Positions 22,525 through 30,368 of a stretch of 31,702 nt of DNA are shown piece after piece. How positions within the stretch are numbered: position 1 is the stretch's first letter; every line of letters begins with the position of its first letter. The position numbers and the translations under genes were made by a program. Source of the stretch: JALZBL01 sp040004775. Lineage in GTDB: Bacteria; Actinomycetota; Actinomycetes; Mycobacteriales; Jatrophihabitantaceae. The stretch lies in assembly GCA_040004775.1 (NCBI GenBank), contig JBDUAD010000021.1:1-31702 (forward strand), written 5' to 3'. The notes beneath the pieces were generated by a model. That model saw only the letters and a program-made list of their open reading frames with translations, made no database searches and was not told where the DNA came from.

Positions 22525-24093
22525 ATGGACGAAACGGTCGATGTGCTGGTCATCGGTGGGGGAGCGGCCGGGCTGAGCGCAGCGGTTGCGCTGGCGCGGT
22601 TCCGCCGCACGGTGTTGGTGGTCGACGCGGGCGAGCCACGCAACGCGCCGGCCGGCCATGTGCACAACTACCTGACCCGCGACGGCGCACCACCGGCGCA
22701 GATACTGGCGATCGGGCGCGAGGAGGTGCAGCGCTACGGCGGGCGGGTCGAGCCGGGCGCGGTGACCGCGGTGTCCCGCGACGGCGACCGGTTCCGCATC
22801 GAGATCGGAGCCCAGCGGGCCGGCACATATCCCGTCGGCGCCCGGCAGGTGCTGCTGGCCAGCGGTGTGCGCGACGAGCTGCCGGACATCCCCGGCCTGG
22901 CGCCGCGGTGGGGGATCGACGTCCTGCACTGCCCGTACTGCCACGGGTGGGAGGTCCGCGACCGGCGCCTCGGCATCCTGTCCACCGGCCCGATGACCGC
23001 GCACGTGGCAACGATGTTCCGAGCACTGAGCGATCAGATCCTGGTGTTGGCACACGTCGGGCCGTCGTTCACCGAGGAGCACCGCGAGCAGTTCCACGCA
23101 CTCGGCATACCGCTGGTCGACGGGGAAGTGGTCGAGGTCCAGTCGGGCCCGGACGGCTTGACCGGCGTCCGCCTGGCCGACGGGACAGTCGTCCCGCTCG
23201 ACGCCCTGGTCGTGGCGCCGCGCTTCTCGGCCCGGGCGGAGCCGCTGGCCGGGCTGGGTTTGGAGCCGGTCCAGGTGGACGTCGACGGCCAACCCGTCGG
23301 CACCCTTATCGAGGCCGATGCCGCCGGGGCGACGTCCGTACCGGGAGTCTGGGCGGCCGGCAACGTCGTGAACATGCAGGCCCAGGTGATCAGCTCGGCC
23401 GCGGCCGGCCTGGCCGCCGGAGCGGCGATCAACGCGACGTTGATCCGCGAGGACACCGAACGGGCCGTCCGCGAACACCGCTACGAGCGGGTCCACGGCG
23501 AAAAGGCGTGGGACGAGCGCTACGCCACCCACTCACACGTCTGGAGCGGCAAGCCTAACCCGGTCCTGGTGGCCGAGGTCGCCGACCTGCCCGTGGGCAC
23601 CGCACTCGACGCGGGCGCCGGCGAGGGCGCCGACGCCTGCTGGCTCGCCGCCCACGGCTGGCAGGTCACCGGAGTCGAGCTGTCCGGCGTGGCTCTAGAA
23701 CGTGCCGCCGCCCACGCCAAGGAGCGGGGTCTCGAGGTCACCTGGCACCACCTCGACCTCACCCGGGAACCGGCGCCCGGCGTGTACGACCTCGTCAGCG
23801 CGTTCTTCCTCCACCTGCCGCCGGAGCCTCGTCGGGACTTGCTGGCCAAGCTCGCCGCCGCCGTCGCACCCGGTGGCATCCTGCTCGTCGTCGGGCACGA
23901 TCCCAGCGACGAGAGCGTCGTTCCCCGACCGGCTCTGGCGGAAGTTGGCTGGACTGCCGACGAGCTGGCGCGAATGCTCGGGGAGGAGTGGACGATCGAG
24001 GTGGCCGAGGCCCGACCCCGCCGGGTGGCCCACCCCGGCGACGGCCACGACGTCACCATCCACGACGCCGTCCTACGCGCCCGCCGGGACTGA
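22525..24093 (+). CDS. Fusion of thioredoxin-reductase-like flavoprotein and SAM methyltransferase
   Basis: A 522-residue two-domain protein. Residues 1-315 are a class II pyridine-nucleotide-disulphide oxidoreductase: FAD motif GGGAAG at 11-16, redox pair CPYC at 136-139 and the second FAD motif VPGVWAAGNV near 272-281. The NADPH-site glycine motif is loose (GILSTGPMTAHVA). Residues about 327-522 are a class I methyltransferase with motif I LDAGAGEG at 361-368 and the usual acidic residue in TGVELS. Fusions of this type occur in actinobacteria, but the reaction is not established; a reduction coupled to S- or metalloid-methylation is one possibility. ATG 22525 follows AAGG. The XRE-cupin regulator is divergent. 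Confidence 0.9.
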   Translation: MDETVDVLVIGGGAAGLSAAVALARFRRTVLVVDAGEPRNAPAGHVHNYLTRDGAPPAQILAIGREEVQRYGGRVEPGAVTAVSRDGDRFRIEIGAQRAGTYPVGARQVLLASGVRDELPDIPGLAPRWGIDVLHCPYCHGWEVRDRRLGILSTGPMTAHVATMFRALSDQILVLAHVGPSFTEEHREQFHALGIPLVDGEVVEVQSGPDGLTGVRLADGTVVPLDALVVAPRFSARAEPLAGLGLEPVQVDVDGQPVGTLIEADAAGATSVPGVWAAGNVVNMQAQVISSAAAGLAAGAAINATLIREDTERAVREHRYERVHGEKAWDERYATHSHVWSGKPNPVLVAEVADLPVGTALDAGAGEGADACWLAAHGWQVTGVELSGVALERAAAHAKERGLEVTWHHLDLTREPAPGVYDLVSAFFLHLPPEPRRDLLAKLAAAVAPGGILLVVGHDPSDESVVPRPALAEVGWTADELARMLGEEWTIEVAEARPRRVAHPGDGHDVTIHDAVLRARRD

Positions 24094-24122
24094 CGCGGCC
24101 CATCCAAGGCGCATCCGCGGCG

Positions 24123-24135
24123 TAGGTTTCCCGGG
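24123..24135 (+). promoter_or_regulatory. Possible -10 box for a leaderless transcript
   Basis: TAGGTT (24123-24128) is followed by six bases and the GTG at 24135. No ribosome binding site is visible before that start. Confidence 0.35.
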
Positions 24136-24629
24136 TGGCCGGGCTGGTGCAGCGCATCGCCGTCGGCGTCCACCGTGGCATCGGCGCGCTGCTCGAGGCG
24201 CTACGGCCGCGTCCGGAGACCATCCAGGTCGTCGCCATCCGCGGTGACGGACAGTTCCTCGGCGGCACCGTCGTCGAGGCGGGCTCGAGCCGCTCGTGGC
24301 GCACGACGGTCACCGCCGCAGTGGACGGAGTGCTCGTCGTCAGTGCCTCCCTGAGCGCCGAGCACGGCCATGGGCCGTTGGACGACGAGCCGGACACCAC
24401 GGTGGCCCTGGCCGTGTTCCTCGACGGTGCGCGCGTCGGTCGGGCGGTGGAGACTGTGCGCCGGGGCGACGTCCGCTGCCTGGCCCTCACCGCCACCATC
24501 CGCGTCGCGGCGGGAAACCGGCAGATGCGCGCCGAGTTCCATCCGGGCGGCGCGGCCGTGCGTATCGCCGAGGTCAGCGTGGCGGCGTTCTTCGTGCCCG
24601 GCTCGCAGGCTTCGATCACCGGGGGGTGA
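24135..24629 (+). CDS. Hypothetical protein
   Basis: A 164-residue protein I do not recognise. It begins MAGLVQRIAVGVHRGIGALL, then IQVVAIRGDGQFLGGTVVEA, and further alternating hydrophobic strands (VLVVSASLSAEHGHG, TTVALAVFLDGARVGRAVET, LALTATIRVAAGNRQMRAEF, VRIAEVSVAAFFVPG), so it is mostly beta with no signal peptide or membrane helix. No catalytic motif stands out. The GTG at 24135 appears leaderless. It lies 41 bases after the flavoprotein-methyltransferase gene and converges on the MFS gene. Codon use looks real (GC-rich third positions), but a long reading frame on the other strand (24053-24637) leaves some doubt. Confidence 0.5.
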   Translation: MAGLVQRIAVGVHRGIGALLEALRPRPETIQVVAIRGDGQFLGGTVVEAGSSRSWRTTVTAAVDGVLVVSASLSAEHGHGPLDDEPDTTVALAVFLDGARVGRAVETVRRGDVRCLALTATIRVAAGNRQMRAEFHPGGAAVRIAEVSVAAFFVPGSQASITGG

Positions 24630-24653
24630 ACACGCAAAGCGGCGGCCGGTGGG

Positions 24654-25874
24654 TCAGTCGGTAGGAGCCGGTTTGTCGGCCCGGCGCAGGAGCGGCAGCA
24701 GCAGGACCGCCGCGACGATCTGCACTCCGACGACGAACACCCCCACGGCGGGCCGGCTGTGCTCGTAGAGGGCGCCGATCAGGGCTGCGCCGGCCAGCCA
24801 GGCCACGCCGTAGAGCGCGGTGAAAGTTCCGTAGCCCGCGCCCCGGCGGTGCGCAGGCACCAGGTCGGCCACCGCGGCCCGCATGGTCGAGTCGTGGATG
24901 CCCATGCCCGCACCCCACACCAGCGCACCGAGGACGAACAGCACGGTCGTCGAGGAGAAGGACAGGAACGGCACGGCCGCGGCCAGGGGCGGCAGTGCGA
25001 CCAATCCCCGCAGGCCGACCCGGTCGTAGATCCGTCCGAAGCCGACCGCGGCCACTGAGGCACTGGCCATGGCCACGGCGTAGAGCACCGGGACGACCGC
25101 GGTCGGCACGAGGTGCTGTTCGGTCAGGTGGAAGGCCAATACTGCCCAGGTGGAGAAGCCGAGCATGGTGGCTGAGGAGAATGCGGCGTACTGCCAGAAC
25201 CGTCTGGGCAGGCGGCCGCCGACGCGCAGCCGCTTACCCTCCGACACCCGGGCCGCCGGCTCCCACTGCAGCGGATCCGCCGCCGCGGCCCGCAGTCGCA
25301 CCAGCATCAGCAGGGCGAACGCACCCGGGACGGCGAGCAACCCGAAGGCCAGCCGGTACGGACCGCCCGCGGCCAGCGTGAGCGCGATCAGTAGCGGACC
25401 GGCCATCGCGCCCATCTGGTCGAGCGCCTCGTGCAGGCCGAACGCGTACCCGCGTCCCATCTCGGCCGAGGCGTGCGCCAGCATCGAGTCCCGCGCCGGC
25501 GTGCGCACCGCCTTGCCCACCCGCTCGCCGTTGTAGAGCAGACCGGCCGCGGCGACGGAGCCGGTGAGCGCGAGCAGGGGGACGCAGACTGCAGTCAGCG
25601 CGTAGCCGAGGATCGTCTGCGGCCACGGGCGTCCGGTGCGGTCGGCGATCCGCCCGGTGAACAGGCGCAGAACCAGGGCCGCCGCCTCGCCCGCACCGGT
25701 GATCGCACCGACGACTGCGGCGCTGGCCCCCAGCGACCCGAGGTAGGGACCGATGATCGAGCGGGCGCCCTCGTACACGACGTCGGCCAGCGCGGACACC
25801 ACACCGAACCCGACGATGAAGCGCAAGGGACTGATGCGATTGACGGCATCCGGCGCCGGTGCGGCGGCGGTCAC
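24654..25874 (-). CDS. MFS transporter
   Basis: A 406-residue transporter with twelve hydrophobic segments. The first half shows the MFS motif A loop as LFTGRIADRTGRPWP; the second half has the equivalent FGRIYDRVGLRG. RYxxGVxxA-type transporter motifs are absent, and the sequence around GERVGKAVRTPARDSMLAH resembles exporters of small drugs or metabolites. No substrate is assignable. The GTG at 25874 overlaps the stop of the esterase gene (GTGA), so it is the last gene of the dynamin-GTPase operon. An esterase and an exporter behind two membrane-remodelling GTPases suggest a role in lipid or envelope homeostasis; that is inference. Confidence 0.85.
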   Translation of the reverse strand: MTAAAPAPDAVNRISPLRFIVGFGVVSALADVVYEGARSIIGPYLGSLGASAAVVGAITGAGEAAALVLRLFTGRIADRTGRPWPQTILGYALTAVCVPLLALTGSVAAAGLLYNGERVGKAVRTPARDSMLAHASAEMGRGYAFGLHEALDQMGAMAGPLLIALTLAAGGPYRLAFGLLAVPGAFALLMLVRLRAAAADPLQWEPAARVSEGKRLRVGGRLPRRFWQYAAFSSATMLGFSTWAVLAFHLTEQHLVPTAVVPVLYAVAMASASVAAVGFGRIYDRVGLRGLVALPPLAAAVPFLSFSSTTVLFVLGALVWGAGMGIHDSTMRAAVADLVPAHRRGAGYGTFTALYGVAWLAGAALIGALYEHSRPAVGVFVVGVQIVAAVLLLPLLRRADKPAPTD

Positions 25875-26749
25875 GGGTGCGGCCGGTCGTGGCGGCGGTG
25901 ATCCAGGAGCCAACGGTAGATATCGCTGTCGTACGGATCCCACTCCGGCTCCGTGGGGTTGTCCGTGCGGCCGCTCAGGTCGTAGGTGCGGTCCCATACG
26001 TTGTGGAAGGAGTCGAGGTAGATCGTCAGCCGCAGCCGTTCGGGCGGCCGGCAGTGCGCGTCGACGTTGGCCACGACGTTGATCGAGTTCTGTACCGGTA
26101 CGACGTCGTCGGAGTCGCCGTGGAACGCCCACAGCGGGGTGTGCGCCATGCGTTCACAGCTGGGCACGCCGTCGGGCACGGGCCGGGCCACGAAGGCGCC
26201 GGAGATCGGGACCATGGCCGCGAACTCGTTGGCATCGCCGTAGGTGTCGAGGTAGTCGAACACGCCCTGCCCGCCCATGCTGATCCCGGTCAGATAGAGC
26301 CGGTCGCGGTCGACGCGGTAACGGGGCAGGGCGGTGGCCAGCCACCGGTGCAGCACAGCGGGGTCGTCGACCGGACCGCTCGACTGCGGAGCGAGGATGA
26401 CGAAGCCGCGGGCCGAGGGAGGCAGCTGCCCGGTGCTGACCAGACGCGGCAGACCCGCGCTGACCAGGACGTTGAGATCGAGGGCGTCACCGTGGCCGGA
26501 TTCACCAAAGCCGTGCAGATAGACGATGGCCGGATACGACGTCCGGCTGCGTTCGTAACCGGCCGGCCGATAGACCATGAATCCCACCGGGTTTCCAGGT
26601 CCGAGCGGCATCTTCTCCATCGTGCCCATGGCCAGTGGTGGCGATGTCTGGTGGCGATGACGCACCACCACAACGGTAGCGACGGCCGCCGCAACGGTGC
26701 CGGCCAGGATGGCCAGTGCGATGGCCAGCCGGGCCCGGCGACGGTTCAA
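25871..26749 (-). CDS. Secreted or membrane-anchored esterase (PHB-depolymerase-like alpha/beta hydrolase)
   Basis: A 292-residue protein with an N-terminal hydrophobic segment (MNRRRARLAIALAILAGTVA and on to about residue 29) that could be a signal peptide or anchor. The alpha/beta hydrolase core shows PAIVYLHGFGESGHGD, the nucleophile Ser157 in TGISMGGQGVF, an acid near 212-215 in FHGDSDDVVP, and His249 in DSFHNVWDRTY. Relatives are feruloyl esterase/PHB depolymerase-like enzymes acting outside the membrane. A TTG at 26749 is the start: it overlaps the upstream GTPase stop as TTGA, the same arrangement as the other junctions of this operon; no ATG or GTG gives a sensible start. The frame stays open upstream, but those residues overlap the GTPase gene. 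Confidence 0.8.
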   Translation of the reverse strand: MNRRRARLAIALAILAGTVAAAVATVVVVRHRHQTSPPLAMGTMEKMPLGPGNPVGFMVYRPAGYERSRTSYPAIVYLHGFGESGHGDALDLNVLVSAGLPRLVSTGQLPPSARGFVILAPQSSGPVDDPAVLHRWLATALPRYRVDRDRLYLTGISMGGQGVFDYLDTYGDANEFAAMVPISGAFVARPVPDGVPSCERMAHTPLWAFHGDSDDVVPVQNSINVVANVDAHCRPPERLRLTIYLDSFHNVWDRTYDLSGRTDNPTEPEWDPYDSDIYRWLLDHRRHDRPHP

Positions 26750-28362
26750 CGACGAGCGCCGGCCAGCGCCGCGCAGAACCGGGCCGCGCTGTCCAGCTCG
26801 GCGGCCAGCGGGGTCAGCACCTCGCGCCGGGCCACCTCGCGCACTCCGGCTTCCAACGAGCGGCGGGCGCGGCTGCGACGGCGGGCAGCACCGACGTTGA
26901 CGAACGGCCGGGCGAGCACGGAGGTCAGCAGCCCGGCGACCACCCCACCGATGAGCAGCAGCGTGGGAAGAGGCGCGCGACCCACGTGGTAGCTGGGTCC
27001 CGGCAGCTGCAGATAGGCGAAGCCGGCCAGCACGGCCAGCCACAGAAGCCCGGCCACGGCGACGAGCAGGAACAGGAACTGGACCGCTCGCACCGCGGTC
27101 CACCACCCCGGGCGCTCGGCCGGGGACAATTCGGCGTTGCGGACGGCGGTGTCGAGCTCGGCGGGCAGCGCGTTCTGCCGGGTCTCGAGCACGGCGGAAG
27201 TCGAGGACTGCCACGCCGGGGCCAGCCCACGGGTGCGTTCGGTGACCAGTTCCCGCAATGCGTTGGAGACCTGGGCCCGCTGGCCGGTTGTGGCCACCGG
27301 CCGCGAGGTAAGCCCGGAGGACGCGGCGTCCAAGTGCAGGCGGCGCAACGGATCGGCTCGGAACCGGGACAGCCAGCGGGTCAACGGCCAACCGACCTGC
27401 GCCGTTGCTCGCATGCGGTAGGACCGGCCGGCCGCGTCGGCCACCGGTCCGGCGCCGGCGGCGACGGACAGGGCACGGACCAGGTTCCCCTCACTGCGCT
27501 GATTCTCGCGCTCGGCGCCCCGGCCACCCGTCCCCGACGCGCACAGCGGCTCCAAGGCGGCGACGGCGGCGTCGGTGTCGGCCTGCAGGCGGGCCATCGC
27601 CACCGACCGGCTGCGGACCCGATCGGCCAGAGCGGCCCGCAGCTGCGGCAGGCCGTCACCGCGGGTGGCCGACGTTGCAAGTACCGGCACGCCGGCCAGT
27701 CCGTCGTCGGCGAGCAGGTGGGCCAGGTCGCGCCGGCAGGCGTCCAGAGCGGCGGGCTCGAGCCGGTCGGCCTGGTTCAGCACGACCAGCATGACCTCGC
27801 GGAACGCGGCCAGTGGGCGCAGGTAGCGCTGATGCACCGCGGCGTCGGCGTACTTCTGCGGGTCGAGCACCCAGACCAGCAGGTCCACGACGCCGGTCAT
27901 TCGCTCGGCTTCGACGCGGTGCGCCGCCGCAGTGGAGTCGAAGTCAGGCAGGTCGATGAGCACGAGCCCGTCGAGGCGATGCTCGACCGGGCCCCCGCCG
28001 CCGACCCCGTGACGGTCGCGGACCTCGAGCCAATCCAACAGCGGTCCGGCCTCGCTGCCCGACGCCGACTCCGCCGGTGGCCAGATCGCGGCGCGGGAAC
28101 GGCTGGTGGTCGGCCGGCGCACCCCGGTCGGTGCGAGCGCTGCTTCGGACAGTGCGTTGAACAGCGTCGACTTCCCGCTGCCGGTACCGCCGGCCAGGGC
28201 CACGACCGCGCGTTCGGGGGAGAAGCGACGACGGGCCGCCGCGCGCGACAGCAACTCGCGGGCCGGCGCCAGCAGCGCCGGATCGGCCCGCCGCTCGCCG
28301 AGCTCCACCGCGCGGGCCAACGCGTCGAGGCGATCCGACAGCTCGGCCGGTCGCCGGCTCAC
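26746..28362 (-). CDS. Dynamin-like/YfjP-type GTPase with membrane segments (second of a pair)
   Basis: A 538-residue GTPase. P-loop GGTGSGKST at 58-66; switch-I RPTTSRS near 83-89; G3 as LIDLPDFDS near 135-143; G4 as LNQADR near 195-200 and G5 as ATSATRGDG. After a helical middle there are two membrane segments (AVQFLFLLVAVAGLLWLAVL and LPTLLLIGGVVAGLLTSVLA) in the last 130 residues, followed by a basic helix and coiled tail. The layout matches bacterial dynamin-like proteins of the DynA/DynB kind that tubulate or fuse membranes and act as unequal pairs in actinomycetes, though it may equally be a YfjP-type GTPase. GTG 28362 overlaps the first GTPase's stop (GTGA). Confidence 0.8.
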   Translation of the reverse strand: MSRRPAELSDRLDALARAVELGERRADPALLAPARELLSRAAARRRFSPERAVVALAGGTGSGKSTLFNALSEAALAPTGVRRPTTSRSRAAIWPPAESASGSEAGPLLDWLEVRDRHGVGGGGPVEHRLDGLVLIDLPDFDSTAAAHRVEAERMTGVVDLLVWVLDPQKYADAAVHQRYLRPLAAFREVMLVVLNQADRLEPAALDACRRDLAHLLADDGLAGVPVLATSATRGDGLPQLRAALADRVRSRSVAMARLQADTDAAVAALEPLCASGTGGRGAERENQRSEGNLVRALSVAAGAGPVADAAGRSYRMRATAQVGWPLTRWLSRFRADPLRRLHLDAASSGLTSRPVATTGQRAQVSNALRELVTERTRGLAPAWQSSTSAVLETRQNALPAELDTAVRNAELSPAERPGWWTAVRAVQFLFLLVAVAGLLWLAVLAGFAYLQLPGPSYHVGRAPLPTLLLIGGVVAGLLTSVLARPFVNVGAARRRSRARRSLEAGVREVARREVLTPLAAELDSAARFCAALAGARR

Positions 28363-30074
28363 CGGGCGGCCTGGACGGCATGGACGGCGGTCCGTAGCGC
28401 AGTTCCGGCCTCCGGCGGCGGAGCCGCCTCGATCACCAGGTCGCGATAGCGGCTGCTGTCGTGGGCCAGCATCGCGTCGACGTGGGCCAGTAGCGCCTCG
28501 CGGGCCCGGGCGGCCAGGGCCCGGACGGCCTGGTCGCCGAACACCGCTTCCAGCACCTTCTGGCTCAGCGCCGCGGTGCCACCGGCGATGGCAATTTCGC
28601 CGCCGGTAAGGCCACCGGTCTGGGCGAACAGGGCCACGATGAGCACCGAGCCGGCGCCGTTCACTCCATAGGACGCCAGCTTGGCCAGCTGCCGGCGATC
28701 ACCGCCCTCCACGCGCACGAGCTCCAGCACCTCGCCCTGCCACATTCGCACCGTGGCCTGAGCCCGCTCGGCGATGTCGGCGTCGGCGCGCCGGAGGGCT
28801 GGTCCACCCCGGGTGAGGAGCACGCTGCCGTCGGCCCGGGTGGCCCACGCCGCGGCGGTCGATTCGGCCGCCCGCTCGGCCGCGTCGCGTAGCAGCCCTT
28901 CCAGGTTGGTTTCCAACGCGGCCTCGACCGGCGCGGCGGCCGAAGGCCGACCGGTGACGGCGGCGGCCACGCGGTCGCGCAACCAGCCGATCCGCGACTC
29001 AAGGGTGCGCATGATCTCGCCGGTGCCGATCAGCTCTTGCCAGCGGGCCAGCACCTCACCGCGCAGCAGCGAGCCATCCTGCACCTCCTGTCCCACGACC
29101 GCACGGGCCTGGTCGTAGGCCCCGTCGACCGCGGCCAGCAGCTCCCGCGCGGCCTGTTCCTGGGCGTCCACGGCCGAGGCAAGGGCGGCGCCCCGCAGCT
29201 GCAGGCTGTTGACCGCGCCGGTCAGGGTGGACCGGATCACCTGCGCGCGGGCGTCGGCGTCGGCGGCCAACCCACCGATCCAGCGGCGCACCGGCGCCAC
29301 CGCCGCGTCGGGCAGCCGGCCAGCGTCCAGCGGCGCTTCCGGGACGACCAGGACCGGCGCGTCGCCGAGACCCTCCCGTTGGAGCAGTTGGCGCAGGTGG
29401 ACGTCGACCTCGCCCATGGCCTCGGGCGGCACTCGGTCGAGCACGACGGCCAGCGCGGTCGCCCGCTCCCGAGCCACCCGCAAGAGGTCCCAGGGAACCG
29501 CGTCCGCGTACCGCGCGGCCGTGGTCACGAACAGCCACAGGTCGGCGGCGGCCAGCAACTGTACGGCCAGCTCCCGGTTGGCCTCGACGAAGGAGTCGAT
29601 GTCCGGGGCATCGAGCAGAGCCAGACCCGGGCTCAACGACGGCTCGGCCACCAGCCGCAGCGAGCGGCCCGGCCGCTCGCCGCCCACGTCGGGTCCGGTG
29701 GTGCGGGCCAGCCCGGGCAGAATCCGGTCCCCGGTGAACCAACCCGCATCGGGTGGGGAGAACACCAGCACGGGGGAGCGGGTGGTGGGCCGCAGGACAC
29801 CGGCCTGGCTGACCTCCCGGCCGACCAGCGCGTTGACCAGCGTCGACTTGCCGGCCCCGGTCGAGCCGCCGATGACCACCAGCAGTGGTGCGTCCTGCTG
29901 TTCCAGGCGGGGGATGAGGTAGTCCTCGAGCTGGCCGACCAGCTGATCGCGCAGCTGCCGGGCCTCGACCACGCCAGCGGTCTGCAGGTGCAGCGGCACA
30001 TAGGCGGCGGTGCTGCGCAGGTGTCGCAGAGCCTCCAACAGCGGGGCAATGGAAGCCCGTTCCGGCTGGGTCAC
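28359..30074 (-). CDS. Dynamin-family GTPase (first of a pair)
   Basis: A 571-residue GTPase. The P-loop is GGSTGAGKST at 69-78; switch I shows RPTTRSP near 95-101; the G3 box is LLDAPDIDS near 153-161, with the usual glycine replaced; the G4 box is weak (VLDRVPPEAM). The long helical C-terminal part (about 290-470) fits the stalk of bacterial dynamins, and a hydrophobic stretch near 475-515 (GAGSVLIVALFAQTGGLTGG) could insert in the membrane. It is the promoter-proximal gene of a four-gene operon. GTG 30074 is the start; no good ribosome binding site precedes it. Streptomyces DynA/DynB act in septation; whether this pair does the same is not shown. Confidence 0.8.
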   Translation of the reverse strand: MTQPERASIAPLLEALRHLRSTAAYVPLHLQTAGVVEARQLRDQLVGQLEDYLIPRLEQQDAPLLVVIGGSTGAGKSTLVNALVGREVSQAGVLRPTTRSPVLVFSPPDAGWFTGDRILPGLARTTGPDVGGERPGRSLRLVAEPSLSPGLALLDAPDIDSFVEANRELAVQLLAAADLWLFVTTAARYADAVPWDLLRVARERATALAVVLDRVPPEAMGEVDVHLRQLLQREGLGDAPVLVVPEAPLDAGRLPDAAVAPVRRWIGGLAADADARAQVIRSTLTGAVNSLQLRGAALASAVDAQEQAARELLAAVDGAYDQARAVVGQEVQDGSLLRGEVLARWQELIGTGEIMRTLESRIGWLRDRVAAAVTGRPSAAAPVEAALETNLEGLLRDAAERAAESTAAAWATRADGSVLLTRGGPALRRADADIAERAQATVRMWQGEVLELVRVEGGDRRQLAKLASYGVNGAGSVLIVALFAQTGGLTGGEIAIAGGTAALSQKVLEAVFGDQAVRALAARAREALLAHVDAMLAHDSSRYRDLVIEAAPPPEAGTALRTAVHAVQAAR

Positions 30075-30240
30075 CGCGTGGTCCGGGGGATGCGGAGCCC
30101 GAGCGTCATAGCGTCACCTTGCCAGTGCGGCGCGGCAACGTTCCACTGGGCGCCGTCGGCGCGCCGTACGCCGGGACGTGCCGCCGCTGTGGCCTACTGC
30201 ACCGATGCATGTCCTGAGCGGGGTGGTAGGACCCCGTTGG

Positions 30241-30311
30241 CGCACCGCCCCGGCGAGGATGCGCACCGCCCCGGCGAGGATGCGCACCGCCCCGGCAAGG
30301 ATGCGCACCGC
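30241..30311. repeat. 21-bp tandem repeat, 3.4 copies
   Basis: Three copies of a 21-base unit start at 30241, 30262 and 30283 (one G/A change in the third) and a partial fourth ends at 30311. The core is GCACCGCCCCGGCGAGGATG. It lies in the gap between the divergent GTPase operon and the acyltransferase gene. Unit length is a multiple of three, so it reads as a peptide repeat in several frames, but no gene is supported here. Confidence 0.9.
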
Positions 30312-30368
30312 AGTCCGTGACCATCGGCCAGCCCGTCGCCGACCGCGGCGCTCCCGGTGAGCGCACCC

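Noticed and set aside
22492..23532. Minus-strand open frame of 346 codons over the flavoprotein gene
   Set aside because: No motif, and the plus strand has intact FAD and CPYC motifs.
24053..24637. Minus-strand open frame of 194 codons
   Set aside because: The Thr/Ser/Arg-rich translation lacks any motif, while the plus-strand 24135 frame has regular beta-strand patterns and a plausible promoter.
26716..28449. Plus-strand open frame of 577 codons
   Set aside because: It is antisense to the GTPase genes, with repetitive Gly/Gln/Arg content.
30241..30311. CRISPR-like array
   Set aside because: The units are contiguous with no spacers, so this is a plain tandem repeat.
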